From Cryptomeria japonica (taxonomy: Eukaryota; Streptophyta; Pinopsida; Cupressales; Cupressaceae): 64,000 nt of DNA. The notes beneath the pieces were generated by a model that saw only the letters and a program-made list of their open reading frames with translations, did no database searches and was not told the origin of the DNA. This document shows positions 36,386 to 48,948 of the stretch, one piece after another (the stretch's first letter is position 1; each line of letters starts with the position of its first letter). A program made the translations under genes and the position numbers. Location: positions 286,255,957-286,319,956 of the forward strand of contig NC_081410.1 in the NCBI RefSeq assembly GCF_030272615.1. The letters run 5' to 3'.

Positions 36386-36743
36386 ATCTCCCCCTTTGGC
36401 ATTGATGGAAACACTAGATGTGAAAAACATCTAAGTACCAAGAAATGCCAAACAAGTCTCCCCTTGTGGAAGACAACCAACAATCACTCGCATATAGCTC
36501 TTAATATCTCTCCTTTTTAATTTTCCTATCTCTCCCCTTGTGACTTTTTCTTTTTCTTTATTTATCTTTTTCACATCAATATCTCTCCCCTTTGACATCA
36601 ATGCCAGAAATATGACAAAAATATCAGAGCAAAAAAATAAGCCTTTGAATCACAAAGTTGACTACTCGCCCTGAGCAGTAACATCCCACATCAGTGTCTG
36701 AATGAATAGTATCTTAGATAGTACATGTTGGACTGATGCCAAA
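36386..36743 (-). promoter_or_regulatory. 3' tail of copia A with polypurine tracts
   Basis: Minus strand CCAAAGGGGGAGAT abuts the LTR at 36385. Related purine tracts recur at about 36462 and 36588 (plus strand TCTCCCCTTGTGG, TCTCCCCTTTGACATCAATG), suggesting small duplications of the priming region. No coding. Confidence 0.75.
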
Positions 36744-38404
36744 CTACATCAATGAAGTCTCTACCAAAGGGGCAAAAACTCCCAATCTGTCTCTTAGGTA
36801 CTTAAATGATTTCTTGGATAAAGGTTTAGTGAAAATATTTACAATCTTCTCTTTAGTGTTCACATAAACTGGTCCAACTTCATTTTCTTCCACCTTCTCC
36901 TTCAAAAAGTTATACTTGATAGATATGTGCTTTGTTTTAGAATGAAATAATGGATTCTTTGATATATTAATAGCAATAGAGTTATCATAGTGAATAACTA
37001 CCAGTGCATCACAATCCACCTTTATATCCTTCAACATTTGCTTCATCCATAAAACTTGTGTACAATTAGTAGCAACAACAACATACTCAGCTTCAATAGT
37101 AGATGGAGAAGTACATGTCTATTTCTTCTTGATCCATGAATTCAACTGCTTTCCAAGAAAGAAAGCTCCACTAGAAGTACTTTTATGGTCATCAACATCT
37201 CCAACCCAATTAGCATCTGTATACGCACATAAACTAAAGTTATCATCCTTAGGGTACCACAAGTCATATTCTAATGTACCTTGCAAGTATCCAAAAATAC
37301 TTTTCACCACCATATCATGATTTTCTCTAGGATCACTCTGAAACCTAGAAACAATACAAACAACATTCATAATGTCAGGCCTAGTCCGAGTCAAATAAAG
37401 TAGACCTCCAATCATAGATTTATATCTTGTAGGATTTATCAGTACACAAACATCTTTTCTTGTCAATTTCTCACTTGTAATTATAGGTGTACTTATCGGT
37501 TTAGAATCTCCCAAACCAAATTTCTTCAATAATTCCTTAGCATATTTAGTTTGATAGATGAAAATGCATTTGTTAGTCTGAGTAATCTACAAACCTAAGA
37601 AAAATTTCATCTCACCAATCATAGACATCTCAAATTCTTTCTCCATATTCTTAGAAAATTCTATGCATAATTTATCTTCTCCTCCAAAAATAATATCATC
37701 AAAAATACTTCAACAACCAGTATATCATCATCAGTGATTTTATAATATAAATTACTATTAGCACTTCCCTTAGTAAAACCAAGCTTCAAAAAATATTTAT
37801 CCAACCTTGCATACCAAGCTCTAGGTGCTTGTTTCAATCCATATAAAGCTTTCCTTAGCCTGCAAACCATATATGTACCATCTGATAGTGAAAAACCATC
37901 AAGTTACTCAATATAAAATTCCTCATCAAGATCCCCATTCAAGAACGCACATTTAACATCCCTCTGATAAACCTTCTAGTTTTTATAAACAACTTCAAAG
38001 TAGATGAGATGAACAAATAATCTTACAGCTTCAATCCTAGCTACAAGTGCAAAAGTCTCTCCATAATCAATTCCTTCTTTCTAAGAATATCCTTTACAAA
38101 CCAATCTAGCCTTATTCCTTATAACTTGACCATCCTTATTCAATTTATTCCTAAAGCCCTATTTAGTTCTAATAACATTTTTATTTTTAGGTTGGGGAAC
38201 CAAAGTCCATGTGTTATTTTTCTCAATCTGATCTAATTCTTCTTCCATAGCTTTCAACCAATGTTCATCATTACATGCTTCAATTACTGATACCAGTTCA
38301 ACTTGTGAAATTAAACATACCTTATTAGTTGTCAGTCTTGTTCTTGTCATCATTCCATTGCTCTTATCCCCAATGATTTGATCTTTCGAATAATTCAATC
38401 TCAC
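36744..38404 (-). pseudogene. Copia A reverse transcriptase and RNase H
   Basis: RT blocks on the minus strand: EACNDEHWLKAMEEELDQIE, NNTWTLVPQPKNKNVI, DYGETFALVARIEAVRLF, LRKALYGLKQAPRAWYARL. At the catalytic site (about 37697-37712) the sequence is GTATTTTTGATGAT where a YVDD-type motif is expected, one base short. The reading frame therefore slips exactly at the active site. Downstream: SMIGGLLYLTRTRPDIM, then the RNase H blocks AYTDANWVGDVDDHKSTSS, STIEAEYV, HYDNSIAINISKNPL and the end IVNIFTKPLSKKSFKYL. About seven stops in total; the frame closes at 36744. Copies the element RNA into DNA in living relatives; dead here. Confidence 0.92.
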
Positions 38405-39907
38405 ATACCTAGGAGTCTTCTGACTCTCTATTTATCTTCCCTGTTCTTCAGTCACTGTAAAATTATTTGATGTTGTGGGAGTAACTAGTTCAAATATTTG
38501 TTTTGGTAAAGGTGCTACCAATTCAGATTTAATCATTTCCATTGCCGGTTCCTTCTCATAAACTTTGATTTGACTTATGTACATCTCATCTACTTTGACA
38601 TTAGCACTCTCCACAATTCTCTACAATCTCTAGTTATAACATCTATATGCTTTGCTTTCATTAGAATAACCAAGAAATATGCCTTCATCACATCTAGGAT
38701 AAAATTTCCCAATAGTATCATCTCTCTTGATATAACATTTACTACCAAAAATTCTGAAATACTTAACTGTAGGTGTATTGCCAAACCATAATTCATAAGG
38801 TGTCTTATTGATTTTTTCTTTGATATGTACTCTACTGAATGTATAAACCATTGTAGTCATTGCTTCTCTCTAGTAGAAATGAGGTAGATTAGCTTCCATA
38901 ATCATTGTTCTAGAAGCATCCAAGATAGTTTTGTTCTTCTTTTCCACAACTCCATTCTACTAAGGTGTTCAGGGAGCAAAAAATTGTCTTCTTATACCAT
39001 GCTTATCACAAAAGTTATTAAACTCACTAGATGTGAATTCTCCAGCATGATCTAATCTCAAACATTTAATCTTCAATCCTATCTCAGTTTCCACTTTAGC
39101 CTTAAAGAATTTAAACTTTTCAAATGCTTCAAATTTTTCTCTCAAAAAAGTAACCCATATCATTCTAGAATAATCATCGATGATTAGCATGAAATGTCTA
39201 TCACCATGAAAACTTTTAACTCTAGTAGGGCCACACAAATTAATATGAATAAGATCAAGAACATCATTTGATTTATCTTGTATACTCCTAAAAGAGGTTC
39301 TGACCTATTTACCCATTTGACATTCTTTACATACCGGATTATAGGGCTTCATAATCTTAGGTATATCCCTAACTACCTTATTTGAACTGATCTTCACAAT
39401 GCAATCAAAATTCACATGACACAACCTTTTATGCCATAGCCAACTCTCATCAATCTGTGTAATCAAACATGTCTTCTCACCAAAGTTCAAATGAAATATA
39501 ATACCTTTTGTTTGTGTACTGGTTGCAATCTCCAAGCCAGATATGTTAATGATTTTGCATTTTGCATCCTTGAAGTGTAATTGAAATCCCTTATCTACCA
39601 ATTGTCCTATACTCAAAAGATTATGCTTCAAACCTTCAACATAATAAATATTGTTAGTATTTTTCTTACCATCCAATGAAATATTTATTTTTCCTTTGAT
39701 CATACATGTCTTATCATCTCCAAATCTAACTAGTCCACCATCAAATTCTTGCAAAGGCAAAAACTTCCCTTTATCTCCAGTCATATGATGTGAACAACCA
39801 CTGTCAATTACCCATTCATCCTTGTCTTCAATTTTAGTAGCAAGTGCCTTCTCTTCAGGTACATTCTCTTCCAGTGCGAGATCAACTTCCTTGATAGCCA
39901 GGAACAC
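38405..39907 (-). pseudogene. Copia A protease and integrase
   Basis: The protease shows DEWVIDSGCSHHMTGDKGKF (D-S-G active site kept) at about 39810, and later NNIYYVEGLKHNLLSIGQL. The pre-integrase zinc region is LWHKRLCHVNF with CKECQMGK. The integrase core begins LIHINLCGPTR where the family has Asp before LCGP, so the first catalytic Asp is Asn. The second is kept in CLRLDHAGEFTSSEF, and the Glu in NGVVEKKNKTI. The C-terminal block NKTPYELWFGNTPTVKYFRI and GIFLGYSNESKAYRC follows. At least four stops. Neighbours: gag before, RT after, one polyprotein in the ancestor. Confidence 0.92.
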
Positions 39908-39943
39908 TCATTCCTTCCCATTGTCGGATCTACTAGCAGAGTC

Positions 39944-40991
39944 TTATGTCGGTTCATCATCTAAATTAGTAATGCCTTCCTCATCCATTATGTAGCATGA
40001 TTTGTCTATATTTTTCTTGTACTTATATTTGTTCTGATATTCAAGGTTAGGATTAAATGATCTTTTAACTCTTTCTTCAAATCTTGAATTCCTTTCAAAA
40101 CATATAGATGCAAAATGATGAATCTTATTACATGCAAAATATTTAAAAGGTGCTTTTCCTTCATACTTACTTCCTACCGATCCTTTCAATACTCTTCTAC
40201 CAAATAGTGCTTCAAGTTTCTCAAACTCATCATCTTCTCTCTTCATATCTTATAACTCCTTTGAATATAAATCTTTCCAATCTTTCTTACCAGTTGTAGA
40301 TGTAGATGCATGAAAAGTAGGTTCAGTCTTCACAGTTGCAGAAGGTCCAAATTCCTCAAGCATAGTTTCCCAACCAAGGTATCTCTATTGATAGATGTAT
40401 TAGCCATTGTTCTCAACTCATAGTAGCCTTCATTTTGTAAGCTAATGGTAGGGCTCTCAGGACTTTAGAAATAATTTTATTTTTGCTAAGAGCTCCACCA
40501 CAACATTGAATTCCCTTAACAATCTCATTAACCCTTTCCATGAATGCAGTAATCCTTTCATCTTCTTCCATCTTCAAGTTTTCATATCTCACCTAGTAAC
40601 CATCAAGTTTAGCAATCTTCACTATAGGGTCACCTTCATTAAGAGTCTCCAACTTGTCCCATATAGCCTTTCCAGATGATTTGTCGGTTAATCCCATTAT
40701 TTTTTTATCAGAAAGTGCACACAAGAGGGCTTCTCTTGCTCTACAATCATTCTCAAGCTCCTTGTCCAAGTTTTTCAGAGAAGGATTGCCTGATCCCAGA
40801 TTATAGGGTGTGACACCATTCTGTGTGATCTCCCAAATCTCCTTGCCAAGATATCTCAGATGAGCCTCCATCCAAATCTTCCATACTGTGTAATTTGTTC
40901 CATCAAGCCTCAAAATATCCCTTTGAAAGATAGCTCTAGAAGAACTAGATGAACTTGAACTGATAGTCGCCATATGATCTTCCTCAAGCAT
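39944..40991 (-). pseudogene. Copia A gag
   Basis: Minus-strand start MLEEDHMATISS at 40991, or MATISS at 40973, followed by a Ser run and DILRLDGTNYTVWKIWMEAH, typical of copia Gag (UBN2 type). It continues to KAIWDKLETLNEGDP and, after a stop near 40593, ITAFMERVNEIVKGI. The zinc knuckle reads YFACNKIHHFASIC, so the first Cys is replaced by Tyr and Gly by His. Gag packages element RNA in virus-like particles. The leader just upstream has CTTGAGGAAGAT, shared with elements B and D. Confidence 0.9.
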
Positions 40992-41017
40992 TTAATCTTT
41001 CCATAGAGAGGACCAAA

Positions 41018-41030
41018 CCTGTGATACTAA
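41018..41030 (-). promoter_or_regulatory. Primer binding site of copia A (decayed)
   Basis: Minus strand TTAGTATCACAGG, two or three changes from the TGGTATCAGAGC seen in B and D, which pairs with the 3' end of initiator tRNA-Met. It sits two bases inside the 5' LTR end, as usual. Confidence 0.75.
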
Positions 41031-41031
41031 T

Positions 41032-42246
41032 TATTAAATGGTTCAGATAACTGAAAGACAACTGAGAGGGGGGTGAATCAGTTGACATAGATTACAAGAA
41101 CATTCAACAATTAAAACTTTAATACTAGAACCCAAAATAATACCGGAATAGCAGTTAGTCCAATTAAGAATAAATAATAGTCACAAAATAAAAGCCATCC
41201 ACACAACACCAAGATTTATACATGGAAAACTTGGTAAAGGGAAAAACCATGGTGGGAAGCCTACCCACAGTCAAATAATACTCTTGCAGTAAGTATGTGA
41301 ATTACAATGAAGGGGCCTACAATTGCAGGAAAGCCAACAACCTAGAGCACACTACTAATCACAAAAGGAGCCTCACTGACTACATATAAATCCAAACTAC
41401 AATCCGGAGAAGTGTTGAACAACAAAAGATAGCATCTCCTATGCCTGAGTATAGTTTCGGTTAAGCTCAATACCAAAGGACTAAATCCTCTTACATAAAC
41501 CCAATTCGATCTCCAATAATCGACCAACTCCTCTGCCTGAATGATATTACATTATTCGCACATTACATTCCTTGACCATGACCTCTTACATTAACCATGA
41601 TGATCTACAATAATATCTTACATCTATTTATACAAAACCCTCGACCATAAACAATCAGGTCGACCACTAGATAATAAACCAATTACATAATTACAAACCA
41701 TATCAGCCTTAGAACAAACAAGTAATATCAACACATAATACATCCCAAAAATACATCAATAGGTCCTATCCACATGTTAGATTAAATTTAGTCCATAACC
41801 TAGATCAACCGGGACCAAGTATAGGTCCACATGCTTCAGCAATGATCTCCATCCGCCAAGTCTAGAACATGATCACCAATAGCATCCTGAAACTTCATTA
41901 GAAGTTGCACCAATACCACTTATACAATTCATCAAAGATCTCCATCGAAACCTCTCCCAATGAAACCCTCGTCGAAACTAGAAACCAATCTTCTAAGAAA
42001 CCGAGATAGCATCTAATCACCAGACCAAAAACAACTTACCAAATATGAGTATAAGTATCATGAACAAGATAATTCCATCACCAAACTATAATGGAGTCTA
42101 TCAGATCATACTAGATCCTAGTTAACCAAAAACCACTCAACCTACTGGGACCACAAGGGTGCCAATAAAGTATTCAGATAGCTAGTGTTGACATCAATGA
42201 CAAAACATCAATGCAACACATAATCAGTTCCACCAAATGGCCAACA
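41032..42246 (-). repeat. 5' LTR of copia A
   Basis: 1215 bp, partner of 35168-36385. Minus-strand start TGTTGGCCATTTGGTGGAAC. Near the PBS end the minus strand has a TGATTCACCCCCCTCTCAG block, which also occurs in the U5 of B, C and D. Confidence 0.92.
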
Positions 42247-42416
42247 CCTAGTTGATCTTGGGTAGGGGTATAACCCCTAACTTACCTCTAAGATATTCAA
42301 TAATTCTACTAGATTGATTCTTCATCAACATCCTAGTTGATCTTGGGTGGGGGTATAACGCCTAACTTACCTCTGAGATATTCAAAGGTAGCCCTAGGTA
42401 ATGACTTAGTGAATAT
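42247..42416 (-). repeat. 85-bp tandem duplication at the end of copia B pol
   Basis: CCTAGTTGATCTTGGGTRGG starts at 42247 and 42332, and the unit continues to AGATATTCAA in both. The piece left of copia A (35115-35167) is a further partial copy. The unit carries the last codons and stop of B pol, so the protein end was duplicated. Copia A entered at a unit border. Confidence 0.8.
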
Positions 42417-43902
42417 ATCTACCAATTTCTCTTTACTTGACACATGCTTCAATCTCACTTTCTTTTCCTACACTCTTTCTCTCAGAAAGTGATTCTTCAA
42501 TTCAATATGTTTAGTCCTAGCATGCAGTATAGGGTTTTTTGAAATGTTTATAGCAGTAGTGTTATCACAATGTATGATCACTGGTTCTATCATATCATAC
42601 TTGAATCCTTCCAAGACATGTATCATCCATATAGCTTGTGTATAATTCATGGATGTAGCTACATACTTTTCTTCTACTGTAGACTGAGAAATACAAGTTT
42701 GTTTCTTAGTGGTCCAAGCTACTAGTCTACCACCTAGAAAGAATGCACCACTAGTTGTACTCTTCTGGTCATCCATGTTTCCTACCCAATCAACATTAGT
42801 GAATACCTGCAAAGAAAAATTTCCTCTGTATGGATACCACAATCCATAATCAACTATCCCTCTAAGATATCTGAATATTCTCTTCACTGCTATCATATGT
42901 ATCTCCTTAAGGCTCTTCTAAAATCTTTCTACTAAACTAACTACATGGGCAATATCTGGTCTACTATGAACAACATAATGCAATTTACCAATCATGGACT
43001 TGTATTCCTTCTCATCCACTGAGGGTGAATCATCTTCTTTTGACAATCTACAATGGGTAACCATAGGTGTTCCAACTGGTTTACAATTTTCCATTCCAAA
43101 AGTATTTAACACTTCCTTCACATACTTGGACTAACTGATAAAAATACTGCTTTTTTAGTTGTTGGACCTACAAACCAATGAATTTTTTATCTCACCTATA
43201 AGAGACATCTCAAATTCTTTCTTCATCTCATCTACAAAATTTATACTCATATCATCATTTCCTCCAAATATGATGTCATCAACAAATACTTCTACAATCA
43301 ACATCTTGTCTCCTTGAGTCTTCAAACAAATATTGATGTCCTCACTAGTTTTCTCAAATCCTATATCTTATCATTTTTGCATTAAGTCTTTCAAACCATG
43401 CCCTTGGTGCTTGCTTCAATCCATATAATTCCTTATGAAATTTTCATACCATATCCTTGTCTTCTGATATTGCAAACCCATCCAATTGTTCAATATACAC
43501 CTCTTCTTCAAGAATACCATTCAAAAATGCTAACTTTACATCTATTTGATAGACTTTAAAACCTTTAAAATATTAAAATGCAAGTAGCATTCTAACTCCT
43601 TCAATTGTAGCAACTAGTGCAAAGGTCTCTCCATAATCTTCACCTTCTTCTTGTGCATACCCTTTCCATACTAGTATAACCTTGTTTCTAACAACTTCAC
43701 CATCTTCATTCAACTTGTTTCTAAGTACCCACTTTGTACCAATCACATTTTTATCATCAGGTCTAGGAACACGTGACCAAGTGTTGTTTTTCTCAATCTG
43801 ATCAATTTCTACATTCATTGCATTTAACCAGTCATCATCCTTAAGAGATTCTTTAATTGTCTTTGGTTCAACTGTAGAAATCAGAAAAGATCTTTCTCTC
43901 AT
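42332..43902 (-). pseudogene. Copia B reverse transcriptase and RNase H
   Basis: RT: KDDDWLNAMNVEIDQIEKNN, VIGTKWVLRNKLNEDGEVV, DYGETFALVATIEGVRMLL, then KELYGLKQAPRAWFERL in a damaged stretch near 43400. The catalytic YVDD block near 43280 is out of frame. RT tail: KSMIGKLHYVVHSRPDIAHV. RNase H: FTNVDWVGNMDDQKSTTSG (the first Asp of the usual TDADW-type block is Asn), STVEEKYVATSMNYTQAIWM, HCDNTTAINISKNPILHART. The end is DIFTKSLPRATFEYLRGKL with the stop at about 42333. Several stops and at least two frameshifts. Confidence 0.9.
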
Positions 43903-45284
43903 TTTCCTTCTAATCTACACTCCAGCACTCTTGTCACCTATTATCTGGTCTTCAAAATGATTTAACCTTACATACCTAGGTATTACCTATTCTGGTGCAA
44001 TAATCTCTTCTTGTTCTTCATCTTCTTCATCTACCGGTTGAGCATCTTCATCTGCATTATTCTACTCAACATCTTTCTGCACATCTGGTTCAATAAACAC
44101 AAGTTTTTATTCATCATCTATTGGGTTAGATTTGTTGGTATCATCAGGTTCATCAGTGTACTCATCAACTTTTACATTCACACTCTCCACAATATTATTT
44201 GTCCTTTTGTTGTAACACTTGAAAGCTTTTCTTTTAGTGGAGTAGCCAAGAAATGTTCCTTCATCACTCTTAGCATCAAATTTACCAGTATAATCATCTC
44301 TTTTTATAAAACATTTGTTGCCAAAAAATTTGAAGTAACTGACATTAGGAGTTTTACCATACCATAACTCATAGGGTGTTTTATCATTACCTTTCTTTAC
44401 TAGTACCCGGTTCAATATATAAACAACAATGTTGGTTGCTTGTCTCCAAAACATCTTTGGTACATCTCCCTGTATCAGCATAGTCCTTTCTTCTTCAACA
44501 ATTGTTTTGTTTCTTCTTTCTGCAATTACATTCTGTTGTGGTGTCTATGGAGTAGATAACTCCTCTTTATTCAATTTTCATCACAATATCTCACAAACTC
44601 ATCTGATGTAAACTCTCTACCCTGGTCAAATCTCAAGCATTTAATATTCTTATCAGATTCTTTTTCTACCAAGGCCTTGAATGCCTTGAACTTGATGAAA
44701 GCTTCTGACTTTTTCTTCAGAAAAGTAACCCACACTATTCTATAAAAATTATCAGTAAATATCATGAAATACTTATCACCATAAAAACTTATAGTCCTCG
44801 TAGGACCACATAAGTCAGTGTGCACTAAATATAGAATATGTTCAAAAGAAAAATATTTTCTCTTAAGATAAGATGTGGTCATCTTACCCAACTGACATTC
44901 TTTACACAACACATCGTCTGGTTTAACAAGTTGTGGCATACCTCTCACCATACTAGATTTGCTAACCTCAACCACATTATCAAAGTTCACATGACAAAAC
45001 CTTCTATGCCATAACTAGCTATCTTCAACCTTAGCAACCAAACAATTGTTCACCTTAGCATTTAAATGGAATAAGTTACATTTAGTTTGCTTGCCAGTAG
45101 CAATTAATTCTCCTTTGCATCCTTAGATCTCGCACACTCCACTCTTAAACTCAAGATGATAACCTTTTTCATTCAACTGGCCAACAATCAACAAGTTATG
45201 TTTTAAACCTTCAACCCAAAATACATCATCAACATTACTTGTTCCATTCAAAGAGATAGAACCTTTACCTTTAACCATACAAGG
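43903..45284 (-). pseudogene. Copia B integrase
   Basis: Minus strand: pre-integrase remnants with [19 protein letters not shown], then the core with [19 protein letters not shown] (first Asp kept), [19 protein letters not shown] (second Asp kept), a damaged stretch near 44570 and ERRNKTIVEEERTML with the Glu. The C-terminal part 44481-44107 is open: NDKTPYELWYGKTPNVSYF, GTFLGYSTKRKAFKCYN. Stops and a frameshift between 44481 and 44571. It is better preserved at the active site than copia A. Confidence 0.9.
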
Positions 45285-46460
45285 TTAATTGTTTCCAAAT
45301 CTTACTATACCACCATCAAATTCTTCAAGAGAAATAAACTTGTTCTTATCACCGGTCATGTGGTGTGCTAAACCACTGTCGATAATCCATTTATCACTAT
45401 TGTCAATGTGAGAAACTAAAGCCTTCTTATCAAACAGATCTTCCTTAACAACACCAAAAATAATCTCCTCATTGTCTTCATCCTCAGATTCCCCATCAGT
45501 GGCACCTTCATTAACTGCAACATAGCACTGTTTCTTTCCTTTTTCCTTATATTTTCTAAACTTTTCCTTTTTATCATTATTAGGACAGTGTGTAGCAATA
45601 TGTCCTATCTTGTTACAAGAGAAACATTTGAAAGGCAACTTACTTTGTACTTACAAGTGCCTCTAGGAAGTATTTTAGCTAATAGAGCTTCAAACTCTGA
45701 CAGATTATCTTCATCGTCCACATCATCTTTATTACCACCATGATGAGTTGATCTGCATTCATGACTATGACAAACATCTTTCCCTTTTCTCACTGGTACA
45801 CTAGGTAGAGATTCTTTAAAAGAAGATTTTGTCTTAGGTACACAGTTATCAAAACTATTTAACTCAAAAGCAGTGTGCTTACCAATCAAAGAATCAACAA
45901 TATCCTTATCCTTAATAACTAACCTCAACTCTTGAATAGAAGAGACTCTAATTGCATAGGCAGGTAATAGAGTTCTAAGCATCTTACTCACAATAATGTC
46001 TTCTTCTATAGTACCACCAACACTGTTTATTCCACTGACAACCTCTTTAATCCTATGTCCATACTGAGTAATGTTTTCTCCTTCCATCATTCTCATATCA
46101 TCAAGTTTTCCTCTAAGACTCTCTTCTTTAGCCTTTTGAACATGCTTATCACCACCATATATTAATTATAACTTCTCCCAAACTTCAAAAGTAGTCTCTA
46201 AACCATGGACATAAATATATTTAGTATCAGACAATGTAATTACTATGGCTTCTAGTGTTTGAATGTTTTCTTTCTACTCCTTCAACTGATCTGAAAATCA
46301 AAAGACCGGTAGGAGGTACATATTAAGTAATAACATGCTGCCAAAACTAAGCACCCATGCTTTTGATATATATCTTTATTCTATCACTCCATGTTATGTA
46401 TTTTTCATTAGTGAATTTGGAACCCTCTTTCTTCATCATCTTGCTTAGATCTTTTTCCTC
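45285..46460 (-). pseudogene. Copia B gag and protease
   Basis: Gag begins near 46456 (MMKKEGSKFTNEKYITW) and continues after stops as VHGLETTFEVWEKL near 46200, then the open stretch 46096-45605 (GENITQYGHRIKEVVSGINS). A frameshift near 45640 leads to an intact CCHC knuckle, CFSCNKIGHIATHC. The protease is DKWIIDSGLAHHMTGDKNKF; Asp-Ser-Gly is kept. The frame stops at 45285 right after IVRFGNN, close to where copia A continues with GDDKT. Standard copia order gag-PR-INT-RT-RH. Confidence 0.9.
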
Positions 46461-46494
46461 AAGAGGCTAAGCTTATGCACAAAGAGGACCTAAT

Positions 46495-46506
46495 GCTCTG
46501 ATACCA
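46495..46506 (-). promoter_or_regulatory. Primer binding site of copia B
   Basis: Minus strand TGGTATCAGAGC, an exact match to the first 12 bases of the tRNA-iMet type site common in plant copia elements. It lies just inside the 5' LTR (minus-strand end at about 46510). Confidence 0.92.
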
Positions 46507-46509
46507 ATT

Positions 46510-48023
46510 TTTATTGTGAGGATCCGGTTATTACTGAGAGGGGGGAGTGAATCAGTAATAAGAATAAACTACAACTTTTCACCAATCTAGAAAATACTTC
46601 ACAAAATAGTTTATAACCAGTACTGGTAGCTGATCAAACAACCACTTAATGCAAATTCACTAAAACATTACTGGTAGCAACTTAAGAGTTCATCATTAAG
46701 AAAATATAGTAAAAAAATCAAGTGAATAACTCAATAATCCATCCACAACATGAACACAATGATTTTTTCACATGGAAACCCAAATGGGCAAAACCATGGT
46801 GGGAATTGGTACCCACAAAATATGCACTCTTCCAGAATGTGCCCTGTTAGGAGCCTATCTCGGTTAGGAGCTTTACAACAATTCCCAATTAAGAGAAGAC
46901 CCTATTAGGAGTCAACAAGTCAAGGGATTTTACAACTTAGCTCTTTTAGGAGATTTACCCTATTAGGAGTAACCTCACTGGAAGATTTAAACCCAAATTA
47001 ATGAGCCACCCGGTGAAGGGATTTACAAGATCAGGCCTATTAGGACCTACCTAGTTAAGCGATTTTAATGATGCTACAACTATTAGGAAATAACAAATAA
47101 AAGATCAGGACTTAGCACTTTATAGCTTGCTATTATAGATCCTTGTCAGCTCCAATATGCTTCTCTCATGCAGACATCTCAATCTAGATCGACCCACACA
47201 CACTTCTCTGATCATCGACACAATAAACCTTCTAAAACTTGACCTAAATAGACTTTACAATTAGGTTGGTTAGATAACCCTAACCTACAATGAATTTACA
47301 TCATACATCATATCATATCATTAAAAATCATTACAGATCATCATATAGATCATTACAACAAATTACAAGACAATTATAGTTGTTGAATGATGATAACTCA
47401 TCACTGCACATCGATCTTATAAGCTGTCAAAACCTTAACACATTCTGCTAAGAACTTCTCTGCTTCCTAATAAATTCAATCCTTGTACATGCCAAAATAA
47501 TATCTTATCTTTTAATATGGATTATGACATGTCATCATCAACTTATGAACATGAAAAGAATCACCGCCAAACCATAAAACATCACCAGTCAAAGATATTG
47601 TTACCGGTTCATAAACCCTAGCTGATTATACAATAGTCAATTATAAAAATGACTTTCGGCTCTCCAACATGATGCGGTTCAATTCATAGACTCCTTGTAA
47701 TGTCATAAGCACACATTCCAAACCACAACACCTAACTCAACATGGATCTCTACCGCAACCATCTCCTTCACTATTCCTTCTTACCGGTTCCCTGTCACTT
47801 GGCAGTTTTGTTTTCCAGCTCAATCCAATTCAATCCATTACCAATTATACTTAACCAATAGACTTATATGACATACCAAGCATAAACAAACATGGAAAAA
47901 TATGGTTTCCATCAATGACAACACAAATAACTGATCATCAAGCATCATATCATAATTATATCATCACCAATAGTCCTTTACTCGTACACCATCATCTCCA
48001 TCAGTTATGCCAACATTCCAACA
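46510..48023 (-). repeat. 5' LTR of copia B
   Basis: About 1514 bp. Minus-strand start TGTTGGAATGTTGGCATAAC, plus-strand left end TTTATTGTGAGGATCCGG. Partner of 30232-31255 plus 34305-34887. It contains five or six imperfect CTATTAGGAGCTTTACCC-type units (46840-46990) also present at 30570-30760. Confidence 0.9.
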
Positions 48024-48079
48024 AGAGTGTTTGTTATTGATTGGTGGTATAAGTGTTGCAATCAATGATAAAGGGAAAT

Positions 48080-48948
48080 TGTTAGCAATACATATTCAAT
48101 TATGTCATTGATGTCAACCTAGTATGTGTGGATTTATACCTGACATGTAAATATTAAAAACTGATTGTTTAGATATTATTATAATATTTTGTGATGATAT
48201 TGAGTGAATATGTGTTATTTTGGATGGTGACAATGGTGAAAACTGAAATATGTAGGGTAGAGTATTTAAAGTCTTTATCAGAGAATTCTCTACATGCCTC
48301 TGCTTTTAAAGATGATGACTTGTGGTTTTGTATTTAATGTCTATGTTCTCTGGATGTTCCATTATCATGTTTTCAAGTCCTCAATAGTTCACGTTTTAAA
48401 GTCAGTTGTTGTAGTTTGTTGACACTGAGGTTGTCTATTAGGACTAGTCTATAAAATGCTTTGTATTTCTCTGTTGTCTTGATTCAAGTGTTGCGACTTG
48501 GAGGACATGTTCATATAGTATTCCAATTTAGGATTAAAGTGTTGGTTTTCTCTACAAGTGAAGTTGTGTTGTTACGTTGTTTTGTCATCATTATTTGTGT
48601 TGATCTCTAGCCGAGTCAATTAGTTCATCTTATTTGGATCATACTCTTTTGGTCCAGATATGCATTGAGGGTTGAGTTAAGATGTTATGGGTCTTACCAT
48701 AGTGTGTAAAGATCCACATTAAGTATTTTTCTTTAGATAATGTTTTTGATCTAGTTGGTTAACATGCTTTATTATTTATCTATATGTTTCATTAGTGTCA
48801 ACTTTAGAGGATGTGTTGTGTGTGGTTTGTTGAAATCAACTTAGGAAGACATAATGTGATGTATTTGGTTCCCTTTTATCTCCTAGAGTGGAATGCATTC
48901 AATGCAGTTACTCATGATGGCCAACTTGGTGTAAACTATCTTTATTTT
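48080..48948 (+). repeat. 3' LTR of copia C, left part
   Basis: Starts TGTTAGCAATACATATTC straight after a polypurine-like AAAGGGAAAT. It is interrupted by D at ATTTT (48944-48948) and resumes at 55805. No coding. Confidence 0.7.

Larger units (their letters stand above)
35168..42246 (-). mobile_element. Copia A, minus strand, full length, inside copia B
   Basis: 5-bp target duplication CCTAG at 35163-35167 and 42247-42251. Two LTRs of about 1215 bp, PBS at 41018-41030, polypurine tract at 36386-36399, and gag-pol at 36744-40991. The minus-strand LTR starts TGTTGGCCATTTGG in both copies. The other end is AACG in one and AATA in the other, both one change from AACA, so the original TG...CA is still deducible. 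Total 7079 bp. Confidence 0.93.
30232..48023 (-). mobile_element. Copia B, minus strand, complete outline with nested insertions
   Basis: Flanked by the 5-bp duplication AGAGT at 30227-30231 and 48024-48028. The minus-strand LTR starts TGTTGGAATGTTGGC at 48023, and the 3' LTR starts TGTTAGAATG at 34887. A PBS (GCTCTGATACCA on plus, 46495-46506) and a polypurine tract (plus 34888-34901) sit where expected. gag-pol lies between, with copia A inserted just past the pol stop and element N inside the 3' LTR. Confidence 0.88.

Noticed and set aside
44011-44611. Plus-strand hydrophobic ORFs of 118 and 60 residues
   Set aside because: Antisense of the copia B integrase tail.
46495-46506. Possible tRNA gene fragment (TGGTATCAGAGC)
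   Set aside because: Only 12 bases, directly next to an LTR; it is a primer binding site, as at 49824.
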